Source: a virus
Direction: 5' to 3' (one strand)
IMG/VR virus record: IMGVR_UViG_3300034407_002014
Coordinates: 1 to 44,533 of that record
Length of the DNA stretch: 44,533 nt
Each line of letters starts with the position of its first letter. Positions within the stretch are counted from its first letter, which is position 1. The notes under the pieces are model-generated. The model saw nothing but the letters and a program-made list of their open reading frames with translations, had not been told where the DNA came from and did no database searches. Position numbers and translations under genes: made by a program. Of this stretch, positions 25,601 to 32,731 are shown one piece after another.

Positions 25601-25783
25601 GGAAATGTGGTAAAAGTTGAGTTTGGTGATCCTAATATGGAAATAAAACGTGACGATCCAGGCCGCCGAGCAAATTTTAGGGCAAGACATAACTGTGACA
25701 ATCCTGGCCCGAAGTATAAAGCAAGATATTGGTCATGTAAGTTTTGGAGTGCAAAATCAGTTACGGACTTAATGAAGGGATAA
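22652..25783 (+). CDS. Modular polyprotein: nucleotidyltransferase, HNH and other modules
   Basis: A 1043-residue protein built from segments divided by candidate prohead-protease sites (L/I-x-E): E9, E231, E268, E405, E510, E766, E835, E912, E947. Residues 14-200 look like an NMNAT/cytidylyltransferase-type nucleotidyltransferase (FGRFNPPTTGHEKL; SASKMR). Residues 250-340 carry an HNH-like motif (DVGHKDNNPLNNDPDNLR). Residues 580-690 are cysteine-rich (CGNC, YCWMHH, CHSARSC). Residues 840-905 hold a TGHRPGATPQQWALARVNSF module, and the C-terminal 90 residues a CDNPGPKYKARYW motif. Such modules recur in marine T4-like phages. I infer a polyprotein cut during capsid maturation into several packaged proteins. 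Confidence 0.65.
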   Translation: MRSFREILEAKGDTAVFTFGRFNPPTTGHEKLIDALARESKKVSGSKMYVFASHSQDPKKNPLPYPKKIAYMKKMFPKYKSNITTAKQRNVFEVATFLHDKGHRSVVMVVGSDRVDEFDRLLNEYNGVQGRHGYYGFDSIEVVSAGERDPDAEGVEGMSASKMRAAAAEGEFDQFKQGLPSGFKEAKKLFRDVLAGMGIREERDMGKMTDYEELRDAYLTNKIWRIDDLVEANGVEGRIVRRGTNYISYMDGSGKVHKAWLQDIALNERNYRKEYDNYHSRPEQIEKRSSRNKARRAMGDNAVKGMDVGHKDNNPLNNDPDNLRNEDPSTNRREPRLREKRDAGYPDDSEKIGKKHYIIYKDRRDWYGFEVDKDGNQLGDAIFDPRKGELKKMILRFQEEVELDEMAWFKKLRSKIDRMTHPKAYDKLIKRYVQDVGDKAGTQVRDTGSIKVNSPSAIAADIANEVNINPREFIEYINKLVKKGVLPKELKAQVQKEMVTFKELVTQINEVKQDADIKKRPGTQPAKYYAKDTEGDAMAKSTKQARARHFAKKKTGPAPGDASATTKPSKHTKKFKQMYGEEKMECPPATKDVALNTKNRNATRDNHMYGPLNVKEPGDYWEKLADRWDTTVEAAKKSKCGNCVAFDISPRMEECMPGSVSDESGRLGYCWMHHFKCHSARSCDTWATGGPIREDKKSYEWQKKAFGKSEKLGKNADMGDYIDDFEKSDAPQFKGKSKEKRKDMAIAAYLSKNESLLDKVNTILSEDGHADVVSMKNKIEIAQKALAKMQVELSKLGDEDSLPTWWTNKVATAVSRIDDMSDYLDTQVEGYQLDEKIAALVKKAEKSGMPYSILKKVYDRGMAAYKTGHRPGATPQQWALARVNSFTTKSSGTWGKADKDLAKQVRGEGLEEDGPCWDTHKQVGMKKKGGKMVPNCVPKNEDAELNEWGEVTEKAEYNGRPVDLNNPTKGDVKKYKVYVKNEKGNVVKVEFGDPNMEIKRDDPGRRANFRARHNCDNPGPKYKARYWSCKFWSAKSVTDLMKG

Positions 25784-25787
25784 GGAC

Positions 25788-27896
25788 ATGACAAGTTACA
25801 GAACAACAATGCGTGAAGCGCTGGAAATTATGAATGAGGATAATCTTGAGAAGATGCGTAAAGCCGCTGGTGGTGCAAAGCAAACACTCAAAATGAAAGA
25901 CGGCTCTATTGGTATGGATAGTTTCACCGCATCTGCTATCATGCAAATCTATGATAAGATCAATGACAAGAATAAAAAGACCTTTGAAAATATGATGAAT
26001 AATGGTAAGAAGGCAGACATTGTGAAACTGCAAAGGTTTGCCATGTCCAAAGTCAATGCATCTTATGAAGAGTTTGAGGAAGAGTTTGACCTTGATGAAG
26101 CAGAAGCAGGTATCAAAGTACACGCTGGTCCTGACCATGATAGAAAAGTAAAGCGTATACAAAGTTTAGCAAAACAGTTAGGCGCTAAAGTAACAAATGT
26201 TGGTAAAAGCACAGATGGTAAAATGTCAACTATTCATGTAAAAGGCAGCATGAAAGTTGTTAATGACTTAATGAAACTGAGAACTGAAGAAGTTGACCTT
26301 GATGAAGGCACAAAACAGGTTCTTGCTCACGGTGGTAAAGGTAAGTATAAAGTAACCAAGGATGGCGACAAAATTGAAATTAAGTTCGGTGGTAAGGTAG
26401 TTGGAACTGCTGACTTTGATCGTGGTGCCGATAGTTTCTTCGTAAGTATCAAAGGTGAGAAGGGTCAGAAGTCTTTTGACGATGCACAGGCAATCGCAGA
26501 TTATTTCGCAAAGAACAAGATTACAGAAGAAGTTGAACTTGATGAAGGATTTATTAATATTGGTGGAGCTAAAGTAAAAGATGATGAAAAATCTATACTA
26601 CAGCACATCAAGAAAACTTTTCCTAATGTAAAAAAAGTCAGAAAAGACCCACAATATGGCTGGATTCCAGTGTTTGAAGAAGTTGAACTTGATGAGGCAA
26701 AGTATGACCTATATCACAAAGACTTCTCATCTGCTATGCAACACTCATATAAGATGGCAAAGAAACTCTATGGTATCACAGTTGACCCCAAAGAGATTGA
26801 TGACAAGGTTGCATCTGGTCCAAGAAAACCATCAGAGGGCAAGACAAACAGTTATCGTCTGAAAGGTGACAAGGGTGCTATCCAAGTTCAAGTATACAAC
26901 AAGGGCGGTTCAAAACCATTTGAGTTGAATATGTATAAAGAAGAAGTTGAACTTGATGAGGGTAAGATGAGTGCAGCACAGATTGCTAAACTGAAAAAAG
27001 CATATGAGCCAATGCGTGGTAAAAAGATTAGCATGGCAAGTGGTCAAAAATTAAGTTCAATCATGGACAAAGTTGATGATGATAAAGAAGCATTAAGTCA
27101 ACTCGTCAAAGCTGACATTCCATTTGTTAGTCAATTAGCTGTTACCAGACTTATCACAAAGCATGGTATGAAAGGTGCAGAGATTAGAAAAATGCAAGAG
27201 GAAGTTGAACTTGATGAAGGCACAAAACAGGTTCTTGCTCATGGGGGCAAGGGTCAGTATAAAGCAGTTAGGGATGGTGACATTACCAAAATTATGTATA
27301 AGGGTAAGGTAGTTGGAACTGCTGACTTTGACCGTGGCGCAGATAGTTTCATGGTGAGCATGAAAGGTCAGAAGGGTCAGAAGTCTTTTGATGATGCACA
27401 GGCAATGGTAGATTATTTTGCCAAGAACAAGATTACAGAAGGAGTTGATGAAGGTGCAGCTGCTGATGCTCGCCGTGCAATGCGTAGTGATCCAGATATG
27501 AAACAGAGAGCATTTTCAAAAGATGACTCTGCGACTGACGATGAGAGAAAAGCAGCATCCAAGAATATAATGATGCAGATGAGGAAGGCAGTTTCGTTGC
27601 GTTCCTTTGATGTAGAGTTTGCAGATGGAAAGAAAATTAAAATCCCACAGAAGGTTGCTCAAGCAGTTCTTCAGAAATATAACTCTTTCCGTAAACCAGC
27701 TGACAAAGAGAAATACCAGACAAAGGTCGGTAAGTCTTACAAAGATATGCTGTCTGCACTGAAAGAAGGGTTTGCAAGTGACGCACAAAGACGAGCTGCA
27801 TTTGCTCAAGGTTATAAAGCAAAGGGTAAAAAAGATAAAAAAGAATCCACGTTAGAACGGATGAACAAAAAAATACAGGAGAAGAAAAATGGGTAA
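25788..27896 (+). CDS. Repeat polyprotein with six L-D-E sites
   Basis: A 702-residue lysine-rich protein punctuated by DLDE or VELDE sites at residues 102-104, 171-173, 251-253, 301-303, 389-391 and 475-477, each followed by A or G, as in T4 prohead-protease targets. The pieces between them are 50 to 90 residues. Residues 174-247 (GTKQVLAHGGKGKYK to NKITE) are duplicated at 478-551 with few changes. The last 150 residues are basic and helical. It most likely gives several small internal head proteins after cleavage. No enzymatic motif. It starts five bases after the preceding stop, with AAGGAC upstream. Confidence 0.62.
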   Translation: MTSYRTTMREALEIMNEDNLEKMRKAAGGAKQTLKMKDGSIGMDSFTASAIMQIYDKINDKNKKTFENMMNNGKKADIVKLQRFAMSKVNASYEEFEEEFDLDEAEAGIKVHAGPDHDRKVKRIQSLAKQLGAKVTNVGKSTDGKMSTIHVKGSMKVVNDLMKLRTEEVDLDEGTKQVLAHGGKGKYKVTKDGDKIEIKFGGKVVGTADFDRGADSFFVSIKGEKGQKSFDDAQAIADYFAKNKITEEVELDEGFINIGGAKVKDDEKSILQHIKKTFPNVKKVRKDPQYGWIPVFEEVELDEAKYDLYHKDFSSAMQHSYKMAKKLYGITVDPKEIDDKVASGPRKPSEGKTNSYRLKGDKGAIQVQVYNKGGSKPFELNMYKEEVELDEGKMSAAQIAKLKKAYEPMRGKKISMASGQKLSSIMDKVDDDKEALSQLVKADIPFVSQLAVTRLITKHGMKGAEIRKMQEEVELDEGTKQVLAHGGKGQYKAVRDGDITKIMYKGKVVGTADFDRGADSFMVSMKGQKGQKSFDDAQAMVDYFAKNKITEGVDEGAAADARRAMRSDPDMKQRAFSKDDSATDDERKAASKNIMMQMRKAVSLRSFDVEFADGKKIKIPQKVAQAVLQKYNSFRKPADKEKYQTKVGKSYKDMLSALKEGFASDAQRRAAFAQGYKAKGKKDKKESTLERMNKKIQEKKNG
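26307..26531 (+). repeat. Internal duplication, copy A
   Basis: Codes for GTKQVLAHGGKGKYK to NKITEE within the repeat polyprotein. It is near-identical in DNA over much of its length to 27219-27440. Confidence 0.85.
27219..27440 (+). repeat. Internal duplication, copy B
   Basis: Second copy of the segment at 26307-26531, again directly after a VELDE site. Differences include deletion or substitution around the KVTKDGDKIEI region and FFVS changed to FMVS. Confidence 0.85.
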
Positions 27897-28395
27897 GAGA
27901 TACCTTGACACAAAAAAAGATAGCCTTGAGTCATCCATTCTAAATGTATGGCAAGAAGCTGCAGTAAAACAAGAAAAACTTGTCGGTGGTCAAAAGAAAC
28001 TTGACAAAGACAAGGACGGTGATATTGATGGTAAAGATTTTGCCATGTTGAGAAAGACAGCAAAGAAAGACAAAAAAGAAGGTGCAATGAAACGTGGAAA
28101 AGATTTGGACACGTTTAAACCAAAACCTAAAAAAGAAGAAGTTGAAGAGTCTTATGAGATTGGTACAGATGAGTATCGTAAACATACTCAAGATGTCACG
28201 CCTGGTCAATCAGTTGAGGATTATGGTAGGATGAAAATGCAGTCCATGAAAGAGGCTCTCGCAAAAGTTTGGGGTCTTGAGGAAGAAAAAGACAAAAAAG
28301 CCTTGACAAAAGAGATGAAAGGTGGTAAAACATTAACTGGAAAGAAAGTTGATGAAGTTGATGTTGAACCAAAAATGAACGAAAAAAAGAGATAA
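27889..28395 (+). CDS. Small head-associated candidate with EF-hand-like loop
   Basis: A 168-residue charged protein. The N-terminal MGKRYLDTKKDSLE segment is one I recognise from marine T4-like phages. Residues 38-50 (DKDKDGDIDGKDF) match an EF-hand calcium loop (D-x-D-x-D-G-x-I-x-x-x-D). The rest is low-complexity lysine/glutamate. It overlaps the end of the repeat polyprotein by 8 bases and has AGGAGAAG upstream. Function unknown; probably virion-associated from its late-operon context. Confidence 0.55.
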   Translation: MGKRYLDTKKDSLESSILNVWQEAAVKQEKLVGGQKKLDKDKDGDIDGKDFAMLRKTAKKDKKEGAMKRGKDLDTFKPKPKKEEVEESYEIGTDEYRKHTQDVTPGQSVEDYGRMKMQSMKEALAKVWGLEEEKDKKALTKEMKGGKTLTGKKVDEVDVEPKMNEKKR

Positions 28396-28396
28396 G

Positions 28397-28912
28397 ATGA
28401 AATCACTACTTGAGTTAACAAAAAAAACAGAGAGAGACTTGCCGGATATCTACTGTGATATGGATCAAGTCCTTTGTAACTTTTTAAAGGGCGCAGAGGA
28501 CGCAATCGGCGGTGATTTTAGAACCACTGATAAAGAGGACCGTTGGGCTGCAATCAATCAAACAAAAGATTTCTGGGCAAATCTTGAGTGGATGCCGGGT
28601 GCAAAGAGGATGTATCAGTTCATCGAAAAGTATAATCCATACATTCTGTCTGCTGCATCTGGTCGTGATCCCACTTCAAAGACAGGTAAAATGAAATGGT
28701 TGGCAAAGAATACGAACTTTAAAAAGTCTCGCATTCACCTTGTCATGCGGTCACAAAAACAACAGTATGCTGTTACGGATGGTAAAGCAAACATTCTAAT
28801 AGATGACTACATGAAAAACATAAAAGAATGGGAGAGCAAAGGTGGTATTGGAGTTCACCACACTGACCCTCGTAAAACCATTGGTGAATTGAAGCGTCTA
28901 GGATTTAAATAA
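28397..28912 (+). CDS. HAD-family 5'-nucleotidase-like protein
   Basis: A 171-residue HAD phosphatase resembling 5'(3')-deoxyribonucleotidases. Motif I is DIYCDMDQVLCNF (D-x-D-x-V), motif II around LSAASGRD, and motif IV ILIDDYMKNIKEW. It could recycle or remove nucleoside monophosphates during infection. The N-terminus MKSLLELTKK resembles the short leaders of neighbouring head-protein genes, but no clear L-x-E follows. It starts one base after the preceding stop codon. Confidence 0.72.
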   Translation: MKSLLELTKKTERDLPDIYCDMDQVLCNFLKGAEDAIGGDFRTTDKEDRWAAINQTKDFWANLEWMPGAKRMYQFIEKYNPYILSAASGRDPTSKTGKMKWLAKNTNFKKSRIHLVMRSQKQQYAVTDGKANILIDDYMKNIKEWESKGGIGVHHTDPRKTIGELKRLGFK

Positions 28913-28920
28913 CATAAATA
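28913..28920 (+). promoter_or_regulatory. Late promoter variant (CATAAATA)
   Basis: One mismatch from the T4 late box TATAAATA, 45 bases before the ATG of the virion protein gene at 28966; the transcript would start near 28933. Confidence 0.55.
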
Positions 28921-28936
28921 AAGAAAGAAACTTATA

Positions 28937-28952
28937 TATTCTTGCAAGAATA
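28937..28952. repeat. 16-bp perfect palindrome in leader
   Basis: TATTCTTGCAAGAATA immediately before the AAAGGAG ribosome binding site of the virion gene. It could be a protein-binding site or a hairpin at the 5' end of the late mRNA. Confidence 0.55.
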
Positions 28953-28965
28953 AAGGAGAAACACA

Positions 28966-29955
28966 ATGGGTTTATGGGGAAAGAGCACAACTGCTGAAAG
29001 TCGTCCTAAGTTCCTACCAATTGATTCAAACGCACAAGGATCGGGCGGTTCAAGACAGGATGCCATTGCCGTATCTGGGGGTTGGGCCCTTTCGCCTGGC
29101 CACGCCAACTCTGGCAACGATAACAAAGATGCACAACCAGAAGTTCTAGTTTGCATTCGTAATCTGGCTGATGTTTTCGGTTCTGCTACACCAATCTCTA
29201 TCGGGTTTACCGAAGGTGAGGTTGCAGATACAGGAACATTTGATATCACAGTAACATTTGACGAAGCGGTTGATGTCACATCTGCTGCATGGTCTGCTAA
29301 CCAAACTGTTACAAACAAGGCACACATACTACTGTCTCGTTTGGGAGTATCAGACATGGTTGAAGATAGCACAGTCGCATGTCAATACTTCTCTGGTTCG
29401 GGAACTAACCAAATCACCTTTAGAGGAACAGTTCAGACTAATGCAGCTGCTGGTTTCCTTGCGTTCAACGGTGCCGGTGTTGGTGACAGTGCTGCAGAAG
29501 GCCGCACTGCAATTCTGTTTAACGGAACTGCTGATATCGCAGAAGAAGACGGCGGTTCAATACTTGGACTTATGCTCGAAGAGGGTGCAAGAGATGTACC
29601 TGGCGATAAAGTTGTTCTTGATGGAACAGATGGAACATCTGCAAATGCTGGTGATGAAATTCACATGGAAGGTGTTGACTTCACAATCGCTGGTTCCACA
29701 GGAACAGCCGATATCACAGACCTGACATTGACAGGTGGAGACAGTGAAGTTTACATTGGACTGTTGGAAGATGGTGCAAGTGATGATCAAGGTGAAGACA
29801 AAATTATCCTTGACGGCACTGATGGAACATCGGCAAATGCAAACGAAGGTGTTCTTGCTGAAGATTACACCAGTGATATTGTGGTTTACACACAGGCTGG
29901 TTCGTCAACGGGAACTGCTTCTGTACTAAATGGAGTGACAGTCGCAGCTTCGTAG
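28966..29955 (+). CDS. Virion structural protein, 329 aa
   Basis: Acidic, glycine-, threonine- and aspartate-rich beta-type protein. The N-terminal MGLWGKSTTAESRPKF and WALSPGH segments are familiar from structural proteins of marine T4-like phages. Residues 95-135 look like an Ig-like strand pattern. The C-terminal part contains two related repeats around LDGTDGTSANA (about residues 217 and 284). It has its own late promoter variant and a strong AAAGGAG site, consistent with an abundant protein. The exact location in the particle (head decoration or tail) is not decidable. Confidence 0.65.
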   Translation: MGLWGKSTTAESRPKFLPIDSNAQGSGGSRQDAIAVSGGWALSPGHANSGNDNKDAQPEVLVCIRNLADVFGSATPISIGFTEGEVADTGTFDITVTFDEAVDVTSAAWSANQTVTNKAHILLSRLGVSDMVEDSTVACQYFSGSGTNQITFRGTVQTNAAAGFLAFNGAGVGDSAAEGRTAILFNGTADIAEEDGGSILGLMLEEGARDVPGDKVVLDGTDGTSANAGDEIHMEGVDFTIAGSTGTADITDLTLTGGDSEVYIGLLEDGASDDQGEDKIILDGTDGTSANANEGVLAEDYTSDIVVYTQAGSSTGTASVLNGVTVAAS

Positions 29956-29965
29956 TAAAAACTGT

Positions 29966-29973
29966 TATAAATA
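29966..29973 (+). promoter_or_regulatory. T4-type late promoter (TATAAATA)
   Basis: Exact late consensus ten bases after the stop of the virion gene and 20 bases before the ATG at 29993. Confidence 0.75.
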
Positions 29974-29992
29974 ACTATACAATGAGGTAATT

Positions 29993-30187
29993 ATGATTAA
30001 TAAAGAAATGATTGAAGAACGGAAGATTAATCTTCTGGATGATTTGACAAAGGTTCGAGCTCAAGGAGTTGAACTGGAAAAACAAAAATTAGAAAACGTT
30101 GCACTGCAAAATGCACTTACGGGTGCGGTTCAACAGTGTGACGATTTTCTTAGTAAGATTGGTAATGAAGTAAGTGATGAAGGGTGA
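29993..30187 (+). CDS. Small coiled-coil protein, 64 aa
   Basis: Short helical protein with heptad-like leucines and many charged residues; unknown function. GAGG five bases before the ATG and a late promoter just upstream support that it is real. Lies between two virion genes, so a structural or chaperone-like role is possible. Confidence 0.6.
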   Translation: MINKEMIEERKINLLDDLTKVRAQGVELEKQKLENVALQNALTGAVQQCDDFLSKIGNEVSDEG

Positions 30188-30211
30188 TGCGTTCATACCT
30201 TCAGTAACATT

Positions 30212-30242
30212 CCCCCCCAAGTGCAATTAGGCATGGGGGTTT
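30212..30242 (+). terminator. Possible weak terminator hairpin
   Basis: A run of seven C (30212-30218) can pair with GGGGG (30235-30239), followed only by TTTA. The stem is about six pairs with an irregular interior. It lies between the coiled-coil gene and the next virion gene. Confidence 0.35.
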
Positions 30243-30257
30243 ATAAGGAGACGCCAA

Positions 30258-30737
30258 ATGGCTGATAAGAAAATTACAGCTCTGACAGACCTCTCGACAG
30301 GTATTGCCGGTGCTGATTTGCTCCATGTGGTCGATGACCCTACGGGCACACCCATTAACAAGAAGGTTTCGGTGACAAACTTCATCAACAACCTTCCTTC
30401 TTTCATCGGGTTCTCGAACTCGGTTGAAGACATTTCGGACGGCACACAGACTGCGATTTCGGTTGCGACTGCTGTTACGTTGCTCCAGACTGCTGGCACG
30501 AACGCCACCACACTTGCTGATGGTACAGTTCAGGGCCAGATCAAGATCATTGTCCATGATACGGACGGTGGTTCCACAGTCTGCACACCGGCTGACCCAA
30601 TGGGCTTCGCTGACCTCAACTTCGTTGACGATGGCGACACTGCAATGCTCTTGTGGTCGGGCACGAAGTGGGCGATTATCGGTTTTGCCGATGTTGGCGC
30701 CGACATTCCTGCCGACCTCATCGACATCGCCAACTAA
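30258..30737 (+). CDS. Virion protein, tail-fibre-type N-terminus, 159 aa
   Basis: N-terminal MADKKITALTDL and LLHVVDDPTGTPINKK are typical of the start of many marine phage structural or fibre-like proteins; the rest is beta-rich and acidic with a WSGTKWAIIGF strand. Codon use is strikingly different from neighbours: frequent C-ending codons (ATC, GAC, ACG, TCG, CTC), so base composition is much more GC-rich. That suggests recent acquisition or selection for high expression. AAGGAG precedes the ATG and a strong terminator follows, so it may be expressed alone at high level. Confidence 0.68.
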   Translation: MADKKITALTDLSTGIAGADLLHVVDDPTGTPINKKVSVTNFINNLPSFIGFSNSVEDISDGTQTAISVATAVTLLQTAGTNATTLADGTVQGQIKIIVHDTDGGSTVCTPADPMGFADLNFVDDGDTAMLLWSGTKWAIIGFADVGADIPADLIDIAN

Positions 30738-30762
30738 TAGTTGGTATTTCGGTGTTATTAGA

Positions 30763-30793
30763 GGGAGAGGGCTTTGTCCCTCTCCCTTTTTTT
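30763..30793 (+). terminator. Strong rho-independent terminator
   Basis: GGGAGAGGG (30763-30771), loop CTTTGT, CCCTCTCCC (30778-30786), then seven T. A textbook intrinsic terminator ending the virion gene at 30258. Confidence 0.95.
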
Positions 30794-30798
30794 ATTAT

Positions 30799-30806
30799 TA
30801 TAAATA
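30799..30806 (+). promoter_or_regulatory. T4-type late promoter (TATAAATA)
   Basis: Exact late consensus directly after the terminator, 19 bases before the ATG at 30825; begins the next late operon. Confidence 0.8.
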
Positions 30807-30824
30807 TAGTGAGGGAGAATAACT

Positions 30825-31001
30825 ATGAAAGTGCTTTCAGAAATTAAAGGTCATATTCATACGGATGTAATAAATGTGAAAGACCCATATTACGGTGATA
30901 TTAAAGTCACCTATGGAAAACCAAAATCGCAGTTTCTTGAGGAGCAAATTCGCACAGAATTGCCTGTAGAGAATGGAGAGGAAAATGAAAAAGTTCAGTA
31001 A
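30825..31001 (+). CDS. Small hypothetical protein, 58 aa
   Basis: ORF beginning MKVLSEIKGH and ending with the basic/acidic tail ENEKVQ. GAGGGAG lies eight bases before the ATG and a late promoter just upstream, which makes it a credible gene despite its size. It overlaps the start of the next gene by 17 bases. Function unknown; the position at the head of a late operon suggests a virion or assembly protein. Confidence 0.6.
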   Translation: MKVLSEIKGHIHTDVINVKDPYYGDIKVTYGKPKSQFLEEQIRTELPVENGEENEKVQ

Positions 31002-31413
31002 ATTCGTTGCCGAAGCTGGGCAACCAGAGATTCCAAATGAACCAACATATGGTCGCAACCCATCTAATGGATATTTAACAGCAGATGTTGTTAGAAAACT
31101 CAACTCTGTTGTAGGTAGAATTTTTGAAGAGGACCAGTTTGATCCATATAATAGACTTCAGCTGATGCGTAATTCTTTGTTGAAGCTTGGTTTGACTTTT
31201 GGAGAGTATCCATCTATGAGTGAGGAGAACGGTGAGTTTAGCATGCCCCTTACATTGTTCGGTGGTCGTTTTGGTAAAGATGAAAATACGCCATATGATG
31301 AGTTTTTACAAGATGACGGTATAAGCAACCAAGTTGAAGGTGGATTGAGTTTGAACGTTAGTTATGAAATGACAGAGACTAACCAGTTTCGGATTCGAGC
31401 CAAAATCTCATAG
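30985..31413 (+). CDS. Capsid-targeted internal protein candidate, 142 aa
   Basis: The N-terminus MKKFSKFVAEAGQPE is very like the capsid-targeting sequence of T4 internal proteins (MKTYQEFIAE, cut before A). GGAGAGG lies just upstream of ATG 30985, which is preferred to ATG 30973. The remainder is a globular acidic domain of unknown function (segments LTFGEYPSM and TLFGGRFGKD). I infer a protein packaged in the head and perhaps ejected with DNA. Confidence 0.6.
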   Translation: MKKFSKFVAEAGQPEIPNEPTYGRNPSNGYLTADVVRKLNSVVGRIFEEDQFDPYNRLQLMRNSLLKLGLTFGEYPSMSEENGEFSMPLTLFGGRFGKDENTPYDEFLQDDGISNQVEGGLSLNVSYEMTETNQFRIRAKIS

Positions 31414-31776
31414 ATGTACGAGAAGATAACTGTTGCAAATGTGAATATGTTTGCGATTAAACATTATGATAATCCACATTGTGAGAGTGAGGCAGAGTTT
31501 AATGATGATATGAAACGTTTTAAGTACATCAAAAGATTACTTAGAAAGTATCATGAAACTGGTATATTGAAAGAAAGACTTCTTTTAAACCATCTGATTG
31601 TGATTAAAAATTTATTTGGACCAGAAGCAGCAGTTACATTATTATTATTTAAAATTCAAAATGAGCATTGGAAGGCTTTAAAATCATTTCTAATTTTTCT
31701 TAACTTAATACGATCAGATGAATTGGGTGACATAGAAGAGGACAAACACATACTAGAGGTTTTGAGAGAACTATAA
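31414..31776 (+). CDS. Conserved T4-like phage protein, 120 aa
   Basis: Helical protein beginning MYEKITVANVNMFA with LLLNHLIVIKNLFG in the middle; I recognise the pattern as a conserved but unassigned family in marine T4-like myoviruses. It starts immediately after the preceding stop and shares its last base with the next start. No catalytic motif. Confidence 0.62.
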   Translation: MYEKITVANVNMFAIKHYDNPHCESEAEFNDDMKRFKYIKRLLRKYHETGILKERLLLNHLIVIKNLFGPEAAVTLLLFKIQNEHWKALKSFLIFLNLIRSDELGDIEEDKHILEVLREL

Positions 31777-32402
31777 TGGGAAGAGCGATAGACTTATTTG
31801 TAACGTACCGTTTTATCAAATTACTTGTAACGCCATTTAAAGATACAGATGCTTACAAATTAGGTATTATTGATGAAAACGGTAATCGTGTGATTCCACC
31901 CAAACCAAAAGTTGGTGTGTGGAATAGAACGCCAAAACCTCTTAGAACATCTGAAGAGAAAAATGCTTATACGGTTCTCCACAAACTCGTATTCAATATT
32001 AAAAAACTATTTGCAAAGGTGCCGGGACTTAGAACCAAGTTAGGAACCTATGCCGCAGCTCTATTTTTACTCAAGGACACTTTCAAGGAATCGGTAGATG
32101 ACCCTGATGTGTTTGAGAAGGAGTTCATGAAATACCTCAAAGAGCAAGGATATGAACTTGATGATTCTATAAATGAAGAGGTAATAGGATTTGGTGAAAT
32201 ACTACCAAAGGGCAAGTATACTTTGGCAAATGATATATTAAATAAAGAAGAAGAAGAGTTATCAGCGAAAAAGGGAGATAAGGTTATTGCCTTTGATGAT
32301 GAGGCTGCAATAGATACAGTTCTTGGAGTTGATATATTCCCTGTTGTTCATGAAAAAACACAAGAAAAGATTTACGTTAGTTTAGAGGATTTGAACCAAT
32401 GA
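31776..32402 (+). CDS. Conserved T4-like phage protein, 208 aa
   Basis: Begins MGRAIDLFVTYRFIKLLVTPF, followed by KTSEEK-type lysine-rich and LHKLVFNIKKLFAKVPG segments. A conserved protein in marine T4-like phages that I cannot name functionally. The C-terminal half is acidic, with DSINEEVIGFGE (an I-x-E site) that could be cut by a prohead protease. It overlaps both neighbours by a few bases. Confidence 0.6.
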   Translation: MGRAIDLFVTYRFIKLLVTPFKDTDAYKLGIIDENGNRVIPPKPKVGVWNRTPKPLRTSEEKNAYTVLHKLVFNIKKLFAKVPGLRTKLGTYAAALFLLKDTFKESVDDPDVFEKEFMKYLKEQGYELDDSINEEVIGFGEILPKGKYTLANDILNKEEEELSAKKGDKVIAFDDEAAIDTVLGVDIFPVVHEKTQEKIYVSLEDLNQ

Positions 32403-32731
32403 AAACATGGAAAGAGGTAAGTCCATATAGTGGACAATCAATGGAAGAAGATGCTCCTGCCAATGCAGCAGGGGGTGGAGCAATCGCCGGTCTTGGAGTT
32501 GACAAGCCTGGATATCCTGGCAGCGGTGAACCAGGCGTAAAAAAGAAGAAAAAGAAAGACACTTTGATTGATGGTCGCACGAAGGCATATCGTCAACACA
32601 GAGAAAGATTAGAGAGAGCAAGAATCAAAAGACAAGAGGGCGCACAAAAAAGAAGCAAATTTACAGAAAATGTCGTTGATGGTATGTCTAAATTTGGAAT
32701 AGAAAAGCATATAGAAGATGAAACTATTTAA
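32399..32731 (+). CDS. Basic internal head protein candidate, 110 aa
   Basis: Small protein with a glycine/alanine-rich N-terminal stretch (ANAAGGGAIAGLG), a KKKKKK cluster and an RQHRERLERARIKR helix. Polybasic composition and placement between late virion genes suggest a DNA-associated head protein. The N-terminus MKTWKEVSPYSG partly resembles the capsid-targeting leaders nearby. No enzyme motif. Confidence 0.55.
   Translation: MKTWKEVSPYSGQSMEEDAPANAAGGGAIAGLGVDKPGYPGSGEPGVKKKKKKDTLIDGRTKAYRQHRERLERARIKRQEGAQKRSKFTENVVDGMSKFGIEKHIEDETI

Noticed and set aside
26080-27210. Regularly spaced repeats (gaagttgaacttgatga) as a CRISPR array or simple repeat
   Set aside because: They lie in frame in a protein, encode EEVELDE, and the spacers are coding and partly duplicated; the protein-level explanation (protease sites) is better.
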